Shown here: in pieces, positions 52,281 to 62,460 of the stretch | Numbering within the stretch: the first letter of the stretch is position 1 | How the letters are laid out: each line of letters starts with the position of its first letter | DNA from: Claveliimonas monacensis | GTDB taxonomy: Bacteria > Bacillota > Clostridia > Lachnospirales > Lachnospiraceae | Direction of reading: 5' to 3' | Assembly: GCF_014982975.1 (NCBI RefSeq) | Contig: NZ_JADCKL010000002.1 | Location: 124,001-188,000, forward strand | Length of the DNA stretch: 64,000 nt | Made by a program: the position numbers and the translations under genes | Notes under the pieces: generated by a model | Database searches by the model: none | What the model was told of the DNA's origin: nothing | The model's input: only the letters and a program-made list of their open reading frames with translations

Positions 52281-53490
52281 CCTGCATCTCCTCCACGATC
52301 TGCTGCGCAAATGCGTCCAGCTCTGTCTCTCTGCCATTCTGAAGAGTTGACTTGATGGAAATCTTTGTGTCCAAAAGGGAGATATTCTTCATCTCCTCCA
52401 GCTTTGCTGTGATCAGTCGCCCGGAAGCAGCTGCCCAGGTACCATTTTCCATAAGGGCCACTGTCCGGTTCTGTACGGAAAGCGCCTTCATATCCTCCAG
52501 AAGGTCTGCCATCGGAGGATAGATACCTCCGTTGTACGTGGAGCATGCCAGCACCACGTGGCTGCACCGGAAGATCTCAGAGATAAGCTCTGACACATGT
52601 GTCCGGGACACATCGTACATTTTTATATCTTTTACGCCCTTTTCAGTCAGGCGGGCAGCCAGTGCGTCCGCCGCATTTTCCGTATTTCCGTAGATCGATC
52701 CGTACACGATCACAACAGCCTTGTTCTCCGGCTCATACCGGCTCCACTTGTCATACTTGTCAATGAACCATTCCAGATCCTTTCTCCACACCGGTCCGTG
52801 GAGAGGGCAGATCATCTGAATATCCAGAGTTGCCGCCTTCTTAAGAAGGGCCTGCACCTGGACACCATATTTCCCTACAATATTGGCGTAATATCTTCTG
52901 GCATCCGGCAGCCACTCCCGCTCAAAGTCCACCTCGTCGCTGAAGAGTTTTCCGTTCAGGGCGCCAAATGTACCGAAGGCGTCTGCCGCAAAAAGGATCT
53001 TGTCCTTCTCATCGTAGGTGACCATGACTTCCGGCCAGTGCACCATAGGAGCCATGAGAAAATGAAGAGTGTGGGATCCGGTCGTTAATGTGTCGCCCTC
53101 TTTCACAGCCATCATACGCTCCCCGGCGTCAAAAACGCTGACATCATAAAACTGGCCGATCATCTGGAGAGCCTTGACACTGCCCACCACCTTAGCCTGA
53201 GGATACGCCCTCATAATATCAACAATGGTGCCGCAGTGATCCGGCTCCATGTGCTGTACGATCAGGTAGTCGAGAGAACGTCCCTTCAGCGCGTAAGCCA
53301 CATTTTCAAGAAACTGCTGTGACATGCCGCTGTCAACTGTATCCATCAGCACGGTCTTCTCATCCAGGATCACATAAGAATTGTAGGAGACTCCGCGGGG
53401 GATGGGGAACAGGTTCTCAAAAAGAGCCAGTCTTCTGTCATTGCAGCCTGCCCATACAACATCGTCCGTTACTTTTCTTGTAATCTGCAT
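52270..53490 (-). CDS. fprA: FprA-type flavo-diiron protein
   Basis: This 406-residue protein reduces O2 (or NO) to water and protects anaerobes. The metallo-beta-lactamase-like domain (1-250) has diiron ligands in HMEPDHCG and later His residues (HWPEVM, HGPVW). The C-terminal flavodoxin domain begins VIVYGSIYGNTE (FMN site). It is followed by the overlapping TM1266-type gene. Confidence 0.93.
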   Translation of the reverse strand: MQITRKVTDDVVWAGCNDRRLALFENLFPIPRGVSYNSYVILDEKTVLMDTVDSGMSQQFLENVAYALKGRSLDYLIVQHMEPDHCGTIVDIMRAYPQAKVVGSVKALQMIGQFYDVSVFDAGERMMAVKEGDTLTTGSHTLHFLMAPMVHWPEVMVTYDEKDKILFAADAFGTFGALNGKLFSDEVDFEREWLPDARRYYANIVGKYGVQVQALLKKAATLDIQMICPLHGPVWRKDLEWFIDKYDKWSRYEPENKAVVIVYGSIYGNTENAADALAARLTEKGVKDIKMYDVSRTHVSELISEIFRCSHVVLACSTYNGGIYPPMADLLEDMKALSVQNRTVALMENGTWAAASGRLITAKLEEMKNISLLDTKISIKSTLQNGRETELDAFAQQIVEEMQDGE

Positions 53491-53604
53491 ATACTAAACC
53501 TCCTGTTTATCTATCCGCTTTTTGCCTTCCTATTATAACATACTTATTCTTCCGTGTATGCTGAATTTTTTGCGGATTTTTCGCAACATGGCGGCAATTT
53601 ATAC

Positions 53605-53632
53605 AAAAAAGACAGGTCTTATGAAACCTGTC
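53605..53632 (-). terminator. Terminator of the pst-pho operon
   Basis: On the minus strand GACAGGT and ACCTGTC form a 7-bp stem around eight bases, followed by TTTTTTG. The 5' arm lies in the last codons of the histidine kinase gene. Confidence 0.8.
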
Positions 53633-54962
53633 CTTTGTCTTCCTTCTCTTTCCCGAAAGTCAGCTCCATCCTGGTACCCTTTCCAAGACTGCTGTCCACA
53701 TGGATCGTTGCATTGTGGAGAAGCGCTCCGTGTTTGACAATGGAAAGTCCAAGCCCGGTGCCGCCTGTTTCCTTGGAGTGGCTCTTATCCACTCTGTAAA
53801 AGCGCTCAAAGATCCGCTCCTGCTGATCCTCGGGTATGCCGATCCCGGTGTCCGTGACGATCACTTTCACGCCCTTCAGAGTCCTGCCCACCCAGACGTC
53901 TACCTTGCCGCCCAGCTTATTGTATTTGATGGCGTTCTCACAGATATTGTAGATCATCTCATTGAGAACCTGGCGGATTCCCACGACGCTGACAGGCTCC
54001 CCGGAGACCTCCACATGCACGCTGTGCTTCTCCGCCTTGTGGGCAAGCCTTGAACACACTTCCCGCGTAAGGGAATACAGATCCACCTCTTCTTTTTCCA
54101 CTTCCACGCCGCCTTCATCCAGCTTGGAAAGCCGTATGATATCTTCGATGAGCACAATAAGGCGGCTGGCCTCATTGTAGATCCTCTCAGAAAATCCACG
54201 CACGTCCTCGGGTTTTACAAGCCCGTTCATCATGATCTCCGCGTATCCGGAAATGGACGTGAGAGGCGTCTTCAGCTCATGGGAGACATTGGCTGAAAAC
54301 TCTTTTCTCATATTTGCGATTGCTTCTTTTTCCTTGTTCTGCTTATCCATACTTTCTAACAACGGTGTCAGTTCCTCATAAACATCATTTTCCAGCGGAT
54401 GTTCCAGATCCAGTTTGTTGATAGGTTCTATCAGTTTTGATACCTGCCACTTTGAAAGCAGCCAGGCAAAAAGGATCATCAGCGCCGCAATCCCCGCCAG
54501 TACAGGAAGAATCTGCATAGCCGATCCGAGAGCACTGGCCATTGTCTTTGACACGCGCAGAACCGTTCCATCGGAAAGCTGTTTTGCATAGTAGAACATT
54601 TCCTGCTTTATTGTGTCAGACCTCCGGATATCCTGCCCTTCCCCGCTGCCAAATGCTTCCCTTACCTCAGGACGGTTTGCATGATTTTCCATTTCATCCT
54701 GCCCGTCTCCGGAGTCATAGAGAACTTTGCCGTCCCTGTCAATCCACGTCACCCTTGTACTTCTTCTCACTTCATCCATTTCATCCAGATAGCCCGTACC
54801 AGCTATCTCTATAGCTTTACAGATGTAATCCGCCTCCTGCTTCATCTCGTCTTCCATTGCGGCGACATTCTGCCGATAGACCACAAGAGTCAGAAGTGCA
54901 AATGTCACAAGCAGAGTCGTTGTAATGACCAGGGTCATGCTTCGCTGTATTTTCTGCCTCAT
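53619..54962 (-). CDS. phoR: Phosphate-response sensor histidine kinase
   Basis: The protein has 447 residues. An N-terminal membrane helix (SMTLVITTTLLVTFALLTLVVY), an extracytoplasmic sensor region (about 30-150) and a second helix (LPVLAGIAALMILFAWLL) precede a HisKA domain with NVSHELKTPLTSISG and an HATPase_c domain (N box ENAIKYNK, DTGIGI, GGTGLGLSIV). It is last in the pst-phoU-phoB-phoR operon, so it is PhoR by context. Confidence 0.92.
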   Translation of the reverse strand: MRQKIQRSMTLVITTTLLVTFALLTLVVYRQNVAAMEDEMKQEADYICKAIEIAGTGYLDEMDEVRRSTRVTWIDRDGKVLYDSGDGQDEMENHANRPEVREAFGSGEGQDIRRSDTIKQEMFYYAKQLSDGTVLRVSKTMASALGSAMQILPVLAGIAALMILFAWLLSKWQVSKLIEPINKLDLEHPLENDVYEELTPLLESMDKQNKEKEAIANMRKEFSANVSHELKTPLTSISGYAEIMMNGLVKPEDVRGFSERIYNEASRLIVLIEDIIRLSKLDEGGVEVEKEEVDLYSLTREVCSRLAHKAEKHSVHVEVSGEPVSVVGIRQVLNEMIYNICENAIKYNKLGGKVDVWVGRTLKGVKVIVTDTGIGIPEDQQERIFERFYRVDKSHSKETGGTGLGLSIVKHGALLHNATIHVDSSLGKGTRMELTFGKEKEDKGQVS

Positions 54963-54970
54963 AGTATCTC

Positions 54971-55645
54971 CTATTCACTCATACGGTAGCCGACTCCGCG
55001 GACAGTCTGGATCTGCTCTCCCGCATCTCCCAGCTTCTGTCTCAGAGTCCGGACATGGACATCCACCGTCCGTGTCTCCCCGTCAAAATCATACCCCCAG
55101 ATATCTTCAAGGAGCTGGTCCCTTGTCAGAACAATATCCGGGTTTTTCATCATTCGCTTTAACAGCTCGAATTCTTTTAAAGTCAGCGTGACAACCCTGC
55201 CATCCGCCTGGACTTCATGTTTTTTCACATCCATGACAATATGCCCAAGTGCGATCTTGTCATCGATCTTTACGGAATTTTTGCTGCTTCTTCGCAGAAC
55301 TGCCTTGATCCTTGAGATCAGCTCCATCATACCGAAAGGTTTCGTGACATAATCGTCAGCTCCCAGATCCAGTCCCATGACCTTGTCGTACTCCGTACCT
55401 TTTGCAGTCATCATGATCACAGGGATATCCTGCGTCTTCACCGATGCCTTAAGCTGTCTGAGAAGAGAAATACCATCCTCTCCGGGGAGCATGATATCAA
55501 GAAGAATAAGCTCTGGCGTCTCCAGCGCCAGAGCCTCAAGAAAACTGCTCCCATCCTCAAAGCCACGGGCCTTGAATCCTGTTGTCTCTAATGTATATAT
55601 GACCAGTTCGCGGATGTTGTTGTCATCCTCTACACAAAAAATCAT
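54971..55645 (-). CDS. phoB: Phosphate-response regulator, OmpR/PhoB family
   Basis: The protein has 224 residues. The receiver domain has VEDDNNIREL, phospho-acceptor Asp in LILLDIMLPGEDG and Lys in YVTKPFG. The C-terminal winged helix contains LTLKEFELLKRMMKNPDIVLTRDQLLEDIWGYDF. It would bind Pho boxes such as that before pstS. It is followed by the kinase eight bases later. Confidence 0.93.
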   Translation of the reverse strand: MIFCVEDDNNIRELVIYTLETTGFKARGFEDGSSFLEALALETPELILLDIMLPGEDGISLLRQLKASVKTQDIPVIMMTAKGTEYDKVMGLDLGADDYVTKPFGMMELISRIKAVLRRSSKNSVKIDDKIALGHIVMDVKKHEVQADGRVVTLTLKEFELLKRMMKNPDIVLTRDQLLEDIWGYDFDGETRTVDVHVRTLRQKLGDAGEQIQTVRGVGYRMSE

Positions 55646-55667
55646 CAGTTTTCTCCCTTGTTACGCA

Positions 55668-56324
55668 TTATGCCTCAACAGCCTGCGTTCCTTTGTGAAC
55701 ACCGGTGATGGAAAATTCCACCCACTCGGCGATATTGGTGGCATGATCGCCGATACGCTCCAGATACTTGGCGATCATGATCAGATCAACGCCCTGCTCT
55801 CCTCTGTTTCCCTCTGCGATCAGGTTGATGATACTTCTGCGGATATCGTCGAAAAGCCCGTCAATGTTATCGTCAGCTTCCATAACTTTTCTTGCAAGCT
55901 CAAGATCGCGCTCCACGTAGGCAGTCACGCTGTCATTTACCATCCTTGCCACACCTGCGGACATCTCCTCGATCTTCTTGACATCTCCCGCCTCGGACAT
56001 GCCTGCGGATATAATGATCTCGGCAATGTCGGCTGTCTGGTCGCCGATACGCTCCATATCCGTGATCATCTTAAGAGCTGCGGAAATCTGGCGCAGATCC
56101 CTGGCCACCGGCTGCTGCTGAAGAAGAAGCTTCAGGCAGAGACGCTCAATATCCTTCTCCATCTGATCGATCTCCTCATCTGCGGCCATGACTTTCTTTG
56201 CCTGTTCCAGGTTTCCCTCCACAAGGGCCTTTGTCACCCGGTTGATGGCCAGTTCGCAGAGCTCTCCCATACGTGTCAGTTGTTCGTTGAGCAGCTCAAG
56301 CTGCATATCAAATTTATTACGCAT
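55668..56324 (-). CDS. phoU: Phosphate transport system regulatory protein PhoU
   Basis: This 218-residue helical protein has the two PhoU repeats (ERLCLKLLLQQQPVARDLRQISAALK-type region about 80-105, and a second about 180-210 with AKYLERIGDHATNIAEW). It restrains PhoR signalling and Pst uptake when phosphate is plentiful. It starts directly after pstB in the operon. Confidence 0.95.
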   Translation of the reverse strand: MRNKFDMQLELLNEQLTRMGELCELAINRVTKALVEGNLEQAKKVMAADEEIDQMEKDIERLCLKLLLQQQPVARDLRQISAALKMITDMERIGDQTADIAEIIISAGMSEAGDVKKIEEMSAGVARMVNDSVTAYVERDLELARKVMEADDNIDGLFDDIRRSIINLIAEGNRGEQGVDLIMIAKYLERIGDHATNIAEWVEFSITGVHKGTQAVEA

Positions 56325-56327
56325 ATC

Positions 56328-57077
56328 CTAACCAAACCTCCCTGTGATATAATCTTCTGTTCTCTTGTCTGAGGGGATGGAGAACAGTTTCTCTGTATCA
56401 TTGTACTCAACGACCTCACCCAGCAGGAAAAATGCTGTATTGTCAGACACACGCACGGCCTGCTGCATGTTGTGTGTGACCATGACAATAGTATAGTCCT
56501 TTTTCAGCTCCATCGCAAGGTCTTCGATCTTGGAGGTGGAGATGGGGTCCAGGGCGGATGTGGGCTCATCCATGAGGAGCACCTCAGGCTCCACAGCCAG
56601 GGCTCTGGCGATACACAGCCTCTGCTGCTGTCCGCCGGACATGCCAAGGGCGCTGGTCTTGAGACGGTCCTTGCACTCATCCCAGATTGCTGCGTTCCGC
56701 AGGGATTTCTCCACGATGTCATCCAGCTTTGACTTGGAGTGCACGCCGTGGGTCCTGGGACCGTAGGCGATGTTGTCGTAAATGCTCATGGGGAAGGGAT
56801 TGGGCTTCTGGAACACCATTCCCACACGCTTTCTCAGCAGATTGACATCCATCCCTTTGAAGATGTTCTGTCCGTCCAGCTCGATGCTCCCTTCGATCCG
56901 GCAGCCCTCCACCAGGTCGTTCATGCGGTTGATAGATTTTAACAGGGTAGATTTCCCGCATCCGGAAGGTCCGATAAAAGCGGTAATCTTATTGGCTTCT
57001 ATTTCAAGATTTACATTTTTCAGAGCCTTGAAGTCACTGTAGTACAAGTCAAGGTTCTTAATACTTATCTTCGACAT
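56328..57077 (-). CDS. pstB: Phosphate ABC transporter ATP-binding protein
   Basis: This 249-residue ATPase has Walker [10 protein letters not shown], signature [17 protein letters not shown], Walker [14 protein letters not shown] and switch His in VTHNMQQ. The [19 protein letters not shown] block is characteristic of PstB. It powers PstCA. Confidence 0.97.
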   Translation of the reverse strand: MSKISIKNLDLYYSDFKALKNVNLEIEANKITAFIGPSGCGKSTLLKSINRMNDLVEGCRIEGSIELDGQNIFKGMDVNLLRKRVGMVFQKPNPFPMSIYDNIAYGPRTHGVHSKSKLDDIVEKSLRNAAIWDECKDRLKTSALGMSGGQQQRLCIARALAVEPEVLLMDEPTSALDPISTSKIEDLAMELKKDYTIVMVTHNMQQAVRVSDNTAFFLLGEVVEYNDTEKLFSIPSDKRTEDYITGRFG

Positions 57078-57091
57078 TTCCTTTACCTTTC

Positions 57092-57952
57092 CTATGCTTT
57101 AGTCAGTTTTCTTGCGATCACGCTTGACAGCGCGTTGATGCCTACAACGAGGACGAGCAGGATGACTGCCGTCGCGTACGCCTGGTCCATGTAGAGACCT
57201 TCACTGGACAGATTGTACATGTGCACAGCCAGTGTACGTCCGGAACCGAACACGCTGGTGGGCACCTGTGCCACTGTACCGGCAGTGTAGATCAGAGCGG
57301 CTGTCTCGCCTACGATACGTCCGATGGCCAGGATGATACCTGCCAGGATACCGGGAATAGCAGACGGAAGCACGATGCGGAACACGGTCCGCAGCTTACC
57401 TGCCCCCAGCCCGAAGCTTCCCTCACGGTAGGAGTCCGGAACTGCCTTTAACGCCTCCTCCGTGGTCCTCATGATAAGCGGAAGGATCATGATGGACAGT
57501 GTAAACGCACCGGCCAGGAGTGAGAAGCCCCACCCCAGCGTGTTTACGAAGAAGAGCATACCAAACAGGCCGTACACGATGGAGGGAATACCGGAAAGTG
57601 TTTCTGTTGTAAGACGTATGACCTCCACGAACTTGTTGCCCTTGCCGGCATATTCCACAAGGAAGATAGCGGAAAAGATACCAAAGGGGATGGCAATGAT
57701 CAGGGAGAGCAGCGTCATGATCACTGTGTTGATGAGGGCCGGCACTACCGACGCGTTCTCAGAGGAATATTCCAGCGAGAACAGGGACGGGGTGATGTGG
57801 GGCAGCCCGTTTACAAGGATGTATACGATCAGGAAGATCAGCACCGCAAAGGTAATGACCGCCGCGAGCATAACAAGAAGGAATACCACGAAGGAGCCCG
57901 GATGCTTCAGATAGGTATTGAACTTATCTTTTATTGTCATTTTGTTACTCAT
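57092..57952 (-). CDS. pstA: Phosphate ABC transporter permease
   Basis: This 286-residue integral-membrane permease has six helices. The cytoplasmic coupling loop is [23 protein letters not shown]. It overlaps pstC by eight bases. Confidence 0.95.
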   Translation of the reverse strand: MSNKMTIKDKFNTYLKHPGSFVVFLLVMLAAVITFAVLIFLIVYILVNGLPHITPSLFSLEYSSENASVVPALINTVIMTLLSLIIAIPFGIFSAIFLVEYAGKGNKFVEVIRLTTETLSGIPSIVYGLFGMLFFVNTLGWGFSLLAGAFTLSIMILPLIMRTTEEALKAVPDSYREGSFGLGAGKLRTVFRIVLPSAIPGILAGIILAIGRIVGETAALIYTAGTVAQVPTSVFGSGRTLAVHMYNLSSEGLYMDQAYATAVILLVLVVGINALSSVIARKLTKA

Positions 57953-58838
57953 GGTCCGCCCCCCTCTTAAGTAATGCCACGCTGAAGTTGATGATCAGGA
58001 TGAACACAAAGAGCACAACGCCTGTAGCGATCAGCGCTTCTCTGTGCAGCCCTGTAGCATAGCCCATCTCCAGGACGATGTTTCCTGTCAGGGTACGGAT
58101 ACCCTGGAGGATGCTGGCTGTCAGACGGGGCTGGTTGCCCACGATCATGATGACCGCCATGGTCTCGCCGATAGCCCGGCCGATGCCCAGGACAATGCCT
58201 GCGATCACACCTGATTTTGCCGCCGGGATGATGACCCGGAAGATACTTCTCTCCTTTGTCGCTCCCAGAGCGAGAGAGCCCTCATAGTAGTGGGCGGGCA
58301 CCGCTCTCATGGCGCTCTCTGTTGTGCCGATGATGGTCGGGAGGATCATCATGCCGAGGATAAGGGAGGTAGTCAGGATGCTGTTTCCGTCTCCCGCACG
58401 GTCCACCAGTCCCAGGCTCTTTAATGTCCGTCCGAACTCGCGGATGAGCGGCACAACAACCACCAGGCCGAAGAAGCCGTACACAACGGACGGGATGCCT
58501 GCCAGCAGCTCCGTGGCAGCCTTCAGCGGTTTATAGATCTGCTTCGGACAGTACATAGCCATGAAGACAGAGGTGAGTATACCGATGGGCACACCGAAGA
58601 TGATGGCCCCCGCTGTCACATAGAGACTTCCGATGATCATCGGGAAGATGCCGAACAGCTCATTGTTCGGGCGCCAGATATCACCCGTAATAAACTTTAC
58701 AAATCCGATTTCACCAATTGCAGGGATACCATTTGCAAAAAGAAAGATACAAATGAGTGCTACCGCCAGCACCGAAGCGCAGGCGGCAACTAAGAACACT
58801 CCCTGCATGAATTTTTCAGTCCATGCTTTAGATTTCAT
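57945..58838 (-). CDS. pstC: Phosphate ABC transporter permease
   Basis: This 297-residue integral-membrane permease pairs with PstA. The coupling loop is ESAMRAVPAHYYEGSLALGATKE. Six helices are predicted. It starts 32 bases after pstS. Confidence 0.95.
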   Translation of the reverse strand: MKSKAWTEKFMQGVFLVAACASVLAVALICIFLFANGIPAIGEIGFVKFITGDIWRPNNELFGIFPMIIGSLYVTAGAIIFGVPIGILTSVFMAMYCPKQIYKPLKAATELLAGIPSVVYGFFGLVVVVPLIREFGRTLKSLGLVDRAGDGNSILTTSLILGMMILPTIIGTTESAMRAVPAHYYEGSLALGATKERSIFRVIIPAAKSGVIAGIVLGIGRAIGETMAVIMIVGNQPRLTASILQGIRTLTGNIVLEMGYATGLHREALIATGVVLFVFILIINFSVALLKRGADHE

Positions 58839-58870
58839 TTTTTACTTTTTCCTCTTATCTTATAGTAGGA

Positions 58871-59785
58871 TTACTCAGCAATCTCATCCCAGGAGAATAC
58901 TTCGCCTGTGTAGATCTGTTTTACCTGGTCAGATGTCATCTCGTCTGTCGGGTTGTTGTTGTTTACGATGACTGCAATACCGTCTGTAGCGATCACGGTC
59001 GGTGTAAGCTCAGCAGCCTCATCCTCCTTCAGCTCTCTGGATGCCATACCGATGTCGTAGCTTCCCTCGATAGTGGATGTCATACCTGTTGTGGAGTCAG
59101 ATGTCTGGAGCTCGATGTTAGCGTTGGGGTTCACTTCTTTGTAAGCCTCTACCAGCTTCTCCATCAGAGGAGATACAGAAGAGGAACCACCTACTACACA
59201 GTCGCCTGCCGGCGCTGTTCCTGCATATGCCTCAACGTCTGCCACCGGGATGTAACCCTCGTCAGATACAACCTGCTGTCCCTCTGTGCTCATGATGAAG
59301 CTCATGAAGTCTGCGGCAACCTCGTTTGTGCTGTCAGGCTTTACTGCTACATTAAAAGGTCTGGATACCTTGTAGGATCCGTTCTCGATGTTCTCTGCTG
59401 TGGCCTCTGCTCCGTCAATGGAGAGAGCCTTTACGCTGTCGTCCAGAGAGCCAAGAGAGATGTATCCGATCGCGTACTCGTTCTCAGCAACTGTTGTCAT
59501 CATAACGGAGGTGTTGTTTGTGATCTGAGCGTCTGCTGTTGTCATGTCAACATCCTCGCCGTCTACCTCCTCAACAACGCCGAACAGCTCTGTGAAGGCG
59601 CCTCTTGTACCGGACCCGTCCTCACGGGATACGATGGTGATATCGTTGGAGGCATCCCACTCACTTGCTGTGTCTGTGCTGCCGCTGTCTGAGGATGTGT
59701 CATCAGATGAGCTGCCGCATCCTGCGAGCATGCCTGTCATCATTCCTGCTACTGCCAATACTGCCATAAACTTTTTCATTTTCAT
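58871..59785 (-). CDS. pstS: Phosphate-binding lipoprotein
   Basis: This 304-residue substrate-binding protein has a signal peptide with lipobox LAGC (Cys about 23), so it is a target of LspA and is anchored outside the membrane. A low-complexity Ser/Asp/Thr linker follows, then the PBP domain with phosphate-binding blocks SREDGSGTRGAF, GSSSVSPLMEK and DIGMASRELK. It heads the pst-pho operon under a Pho-box-like region. Confidence 0.94.
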   Translation of the reverse strand: MKMKKFMAVLAVAGMMTGMLAGCGSSSDDTSSDSGSTDTASEWDASNDITIVSREDGSGTRGAFTELFGVVEEVDGEDVDMTTADAQITNNTSVMMTTVAENEYAIGYISLGSLDDSVKALSIDGAEATAENIENGSYKVSRPFNVAVKPDSTNEVAADFMSFIMSTEGQQVVSDEGYIPVADVEAYAGTAPAGDCVVGGSSSVSPLMEKLVEAYKEVNPNANIELQTSDSTTGMTSTIEGSYDIGMASRELKEDEAAELTPTVIATDGIAVIVNNNNPTDEMTSDQVKQIYTGEVFSWDEIAE

Positions 59786-59847
59786 GGTTTTGATCTCCTT
59801 TTGTTTTCCTGCGAAATTTTGTTATGTATTTTCTTGACAGTAGCTAT

Positions 59848-59900
59848 CTTATAAGAGCAATGTTAAATCTGAAATCACCCGAATGTTAAATCTACGTAAA
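59848..59900 (-). promoter_or_regulatory. Pho-box-like promoter of the pst operon
   Basis: On the minus strand two AGATTTAACAT copies (59883-59893 and 59860-59870; 23 bases apart) and an upstream TTTACG (59895-59900) give TTTACG/TTTAAC direct repeats like Gram-positive Pho boxes. A -10-like TATAAG (59848-59853) follows. Confidence 0.6.
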
Positions 59901-59930
59901 ATCCTGAAGACTTGTAGAAATCTTACTGCC

Positions 59931-59984
59931 AAAAAAATACCCTTCCCACATAGGGCACACCTGGTGTCCCCATATGGAAAGGAT
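59931..59984 (-). terminator. Intrinsic terminator after the YitT-family gene
   Basis: On the minus strand CCTTTCCATATGGGGACACC pairs with GGTGTGCCCTATGTGGGAAGG in a stem of about 20 bp with few mismatches. TATTTTTTTGG follows. Confidence 0.85.
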
Positions 59985-60045
59985 ATCCATTTTTCTGCAA
60001 ATTACACATTTTCATCTGTTTTAGATGCCCGGCATCCCCGACAGG

Positions 60046-60936
60046 TCAGAGTCTCTTCTCAAAGTTTCCATCCACCGCGCATCCCTCTGTAAATATCATG
60101 AAGGCATGGGGGTCGATACTGTGCACGATCTGCTTGATCTGCCCCATCTCATATTTGGATATCATGACAAACAGGATGTAGGAGGTCTTGTTTGTGTAGG
60201 CACCCTCCCCGTCCCAGTTGGTGACGCCCCGGCCGAGCTGTTCCATGATGGCCCGGGAAATGCCCGTCTTTTTTGTAAAGATCATAACGCTCATGTTAAT
60301 ATTCTGCACATGGACACGGTCAATGGCAATAGACAGGATGGTCGTGTAGATGAGCGAGTAGATGACGATCTCTATGTTGAACATGAACAGACAGATCGCG
60401 TAGACGAGCACGTTCATCATGATATTGACCCTGCCCACACTAAAGCCGGGGTATTTCTTTGTGCAGCACAGGCCGATGATGTCCTGTCCGCCGCCGGAGC
60501 TGCGCCCCCTGAGGATCAGGCCGGTACCGGTACCCGCCACGATGCCGCCGATGATGCAGGAGGTGAGGTAATCGTCTACCAGGGGGGCTGCCGGAATGGG
60601 CACGATGGTCAGGAACACACTCTGGATGCCTACGGTCACCAGCGTCTTCACCGCAAAGCCCTTCCCCAGGACCCGGTAGCCCATGTAAAAGAGGGGGATG
60701 TTCATGATAAAGTAGATGATACCAGACAGGTCCACCCCCGCCGGCACCGGTACGTGTATCACCTGGACAATGAAGGTCCGGATCAACTGGGCGATACCCA
60801 TGAAGCCCCCGTTGTAGAGTCCCAGGGGCGTGATCAGCACGTTGACGCCGAAGGCGAACAGAAAACTGCCTCCCACCGCATACACCACCTGGATCACGGC
60901 CTCTCTTTTTTTTGCGTCTGTCATTTTCTCTCTCAT
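60046..60936 (-). CDS. YitT-family membrane protein (DUF161/DUF2179)
   Basis: About 296 residues from the ATG at 60936; AGGAGG lies ten bases upstream and the longer frame to 61125 overlaps the next gene. There are five or six helices (GSFLFAFGVNVLITPLGLYNGGFMGIAQLI is the family signature) and a C-terminal DUF2179 domain (GISRAIMEQLGRGVTNWDG). Function is unknown; transport or regulation is possible. Confidence 0.88.
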   Translation of the reverse strand: MREKMTDAKKREAVIQVVYAVGGSFLFAFGVNVLITPLGLYNGGFMGIAQLIRTFIVQVIHVPVPAGVDLSGIIYFIMNIPLFYMGYRVLGKGFAVKTLVTVGIQSVFLTIVPIPAAPLVDDYLTSCIIGGIVAGTGTGLILRGRSSGGGQDIIGLCCTKKYPGFSVGRVNIMMNVLVYAICLFMFNIEIVIYSLIYTTILSIAIDRVHVQNINMSVMIFTKKTGISRAIMEQLGRGVTNWDGEGAYTNKTSYILFVMISKYEMGQIKQIVHSIDPHAFMIFTEGCAVDGNFEKRL

Positions 60937-61031
60937 TCCCTTTTTTCCTCCTGTATCTTCATACTCGTCCGCCGTGCGGTCATCCCCCCGCACGCTTCCT
61001 CCCGCTTTAGAAAAAGGACCTAAGCTTCTGC

Positions 61032-61682
61032 TTAAGTCCCTGACTGCTGTTCTTCCAGACACGCCTGTATCGCCTCGTTCAGCGACAGCATCTTCTCGTC
61101 CAGTGTGGAGACCATCTCCGCACATTCCCGGAGATCGCGGCTGATATATTCCGGCGCGTTTCCCTCGAATTTATAATAAATCTTGTGCTCAAGACTGGCC
61201 CAGAAATCCATCGCGATGGTCCGGATCTGGATCTCCACCTTCGTGTCCACCACGCTGTCCGAGAGGAAGATGGGGACGGACACCAGCATGTGGTAGCTCT
61301 TGTACCCGCTGGGCTTTGGATTTTTGATGTAGTCCTTGATGGAGAGCACCTTCAGGTCGCTCTGATTGCCGATCATCTCAGCCAGCTTGTAGATGTCTGA
61401 CGTAAATGAGCAGATCAGGCGGACCCCCGCGATGTCATTGACATACTTTACCATATTCTCAATGGATGTCTCGTATCCGTACCTTTTCAGCTTCTTGACA
61501 ATGCTCTCCGCTGTCTTGATCCTGGTCTTGATATGTTCGATGGGATTGTATTGATGGACATGCTGGAATTCATCATTGAGGATCTCCAGCTTTGTCCCTA
61601 CCTCCTTCAGCGCTGAAGAATAGAGGAACATGATCGTCTTCCAGCTGTCTACATCCTCATAAATCTTAAGTGGTGTTTCCAT
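61032..61682 (-). CDS. Small alarmone synthetase (RelQ/YjbM-like)
   Basis: The protein has 216 residues. A RelA/SpoT synthetase domain only, with no hydrolase or TGS/ACT domains: NDIAGVRLICSF, KPSGYKSYHMLV and VEIQIRTIAMDFWASLEHKIYYK. It makes (p)ppGpp from ATP and GDP/GTP and is part of stress signalling. The C-terminal helices would mediate tetramer formation. Confidence 0.92.
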   Translation of the reverse strand: METPLKIYEDVDSWKTIMFLYSSALKEVGTKLEILNDEFQHVHQYNPIEHIKTRIKTAESIVKKLKRYGYETSIENMVKYVNDIAGVRLICSFTSDIYKLAEMIGNQSDLKVLSIKDYIKNPKPSGYKSYHMLVSVPIFLSDSVVDTKVEIQIRTIAMDFWASLEHKIYYKFEGNAPEYISRDLRECAEMVSTLDEKMLSLNEAIQACLEEQQSGT

Positions 61683-61846
61683 AGCTGCTATCTGTACTCC
61701 TTACTATGCCGCAGGCTGTATGTATATCCTTTTTATCTCCTGCAGCAGACTGCTTACATAATAGTATATCACAATCCGGAAACAATGTCATAGACTTCAA
61801 ACTTATTTAAGAAAGTAGTTATATTCGCTCCATACAGGGAGACGGC

Positions 61847-62371
61847 TTAAAATTCTATCCCCTCCCTGGCGCTCCTCCCCTCATCGTAGGGGTGCTTCAC
61901 CTTCCGCATCTCTGTGGCGTAATTGGCCATCTGCATCAGCTCGTCCGACACGTGATGTCCTGTCATGACAACCTCCAGCCCCCTGGGCTTGTGCTGCAGG
62001 AAGTGGATCAGCTTCTCTTCGCTCAGGAGCCCCAGGTCCGCCGCACAGACTGCCTCGTCCAGGATCAGCACGTCAAAATTGATGCAGAATTTAGCGATCT
62101 CATCCAGTGCCTTTGTGTTGTAATGTCTGTATTCCGCCTTCTCTTCCCTGTTCATCTGGTTGTAGAACTTCACGTGGCGTTTTCCCGGCAGACAGGTCAC
62201 ATTGGGAATCTGCTCCAGGATCTTTCTCTCGTTTGAAGTATTATTTTTCATAAACTGGAAGACAAGGACCTTCAGCCCGCTGCCCGCCGCCCGGATTGCC
62301 TGGCCCATAGCCGCTGTCGTCTTCCCTTTTCCATCTCCGTAATAAATGTGTATCAGTCCGGTACCTTTCAT
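61847..62371 (-). CDS. cobO: Cob(I)yrinic acid a,c-diamide adenosyltransferase
   Basis: The P-loop YYGDGKGKTTAAMG, the block VFQFMKNNTSNE and VLILDEAVCAADLGLL identify the CobO/BtuR family, which adenosylates cobalamin. About 174 residues from the ATG at 62371; a start at 62395 is also possible, and the frame is open to 62572, overlapping a pseudogene. Alone here; the other cobalamin genes are outside. Confidence 0.9.
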   Translation of the reverse strand: MKGTGLIHIYYGDGKGKTTAAMGQAIRAAGSGLKVLVFQFMKNNTSNERKILEQIPNVTCLPGKRHVKFYNQMNREEKAEYRHYNTKALDEIAKFCINFDVLILDEAVCAADLGLLSEEKLIHFLQHKPRGLEVVMTGHHVSDELMQMANYATEMRKVKHPYDEGRSAREGIEF

Positions 62372-62460
62372 TCCTATACCCCCTTGCTGCTTCATATGTA
62401 TTCCCTTATCTTCTCTTCCAGACACTCTGTAAGCTATTTTAAAATCTATCGCCCCCGAAG

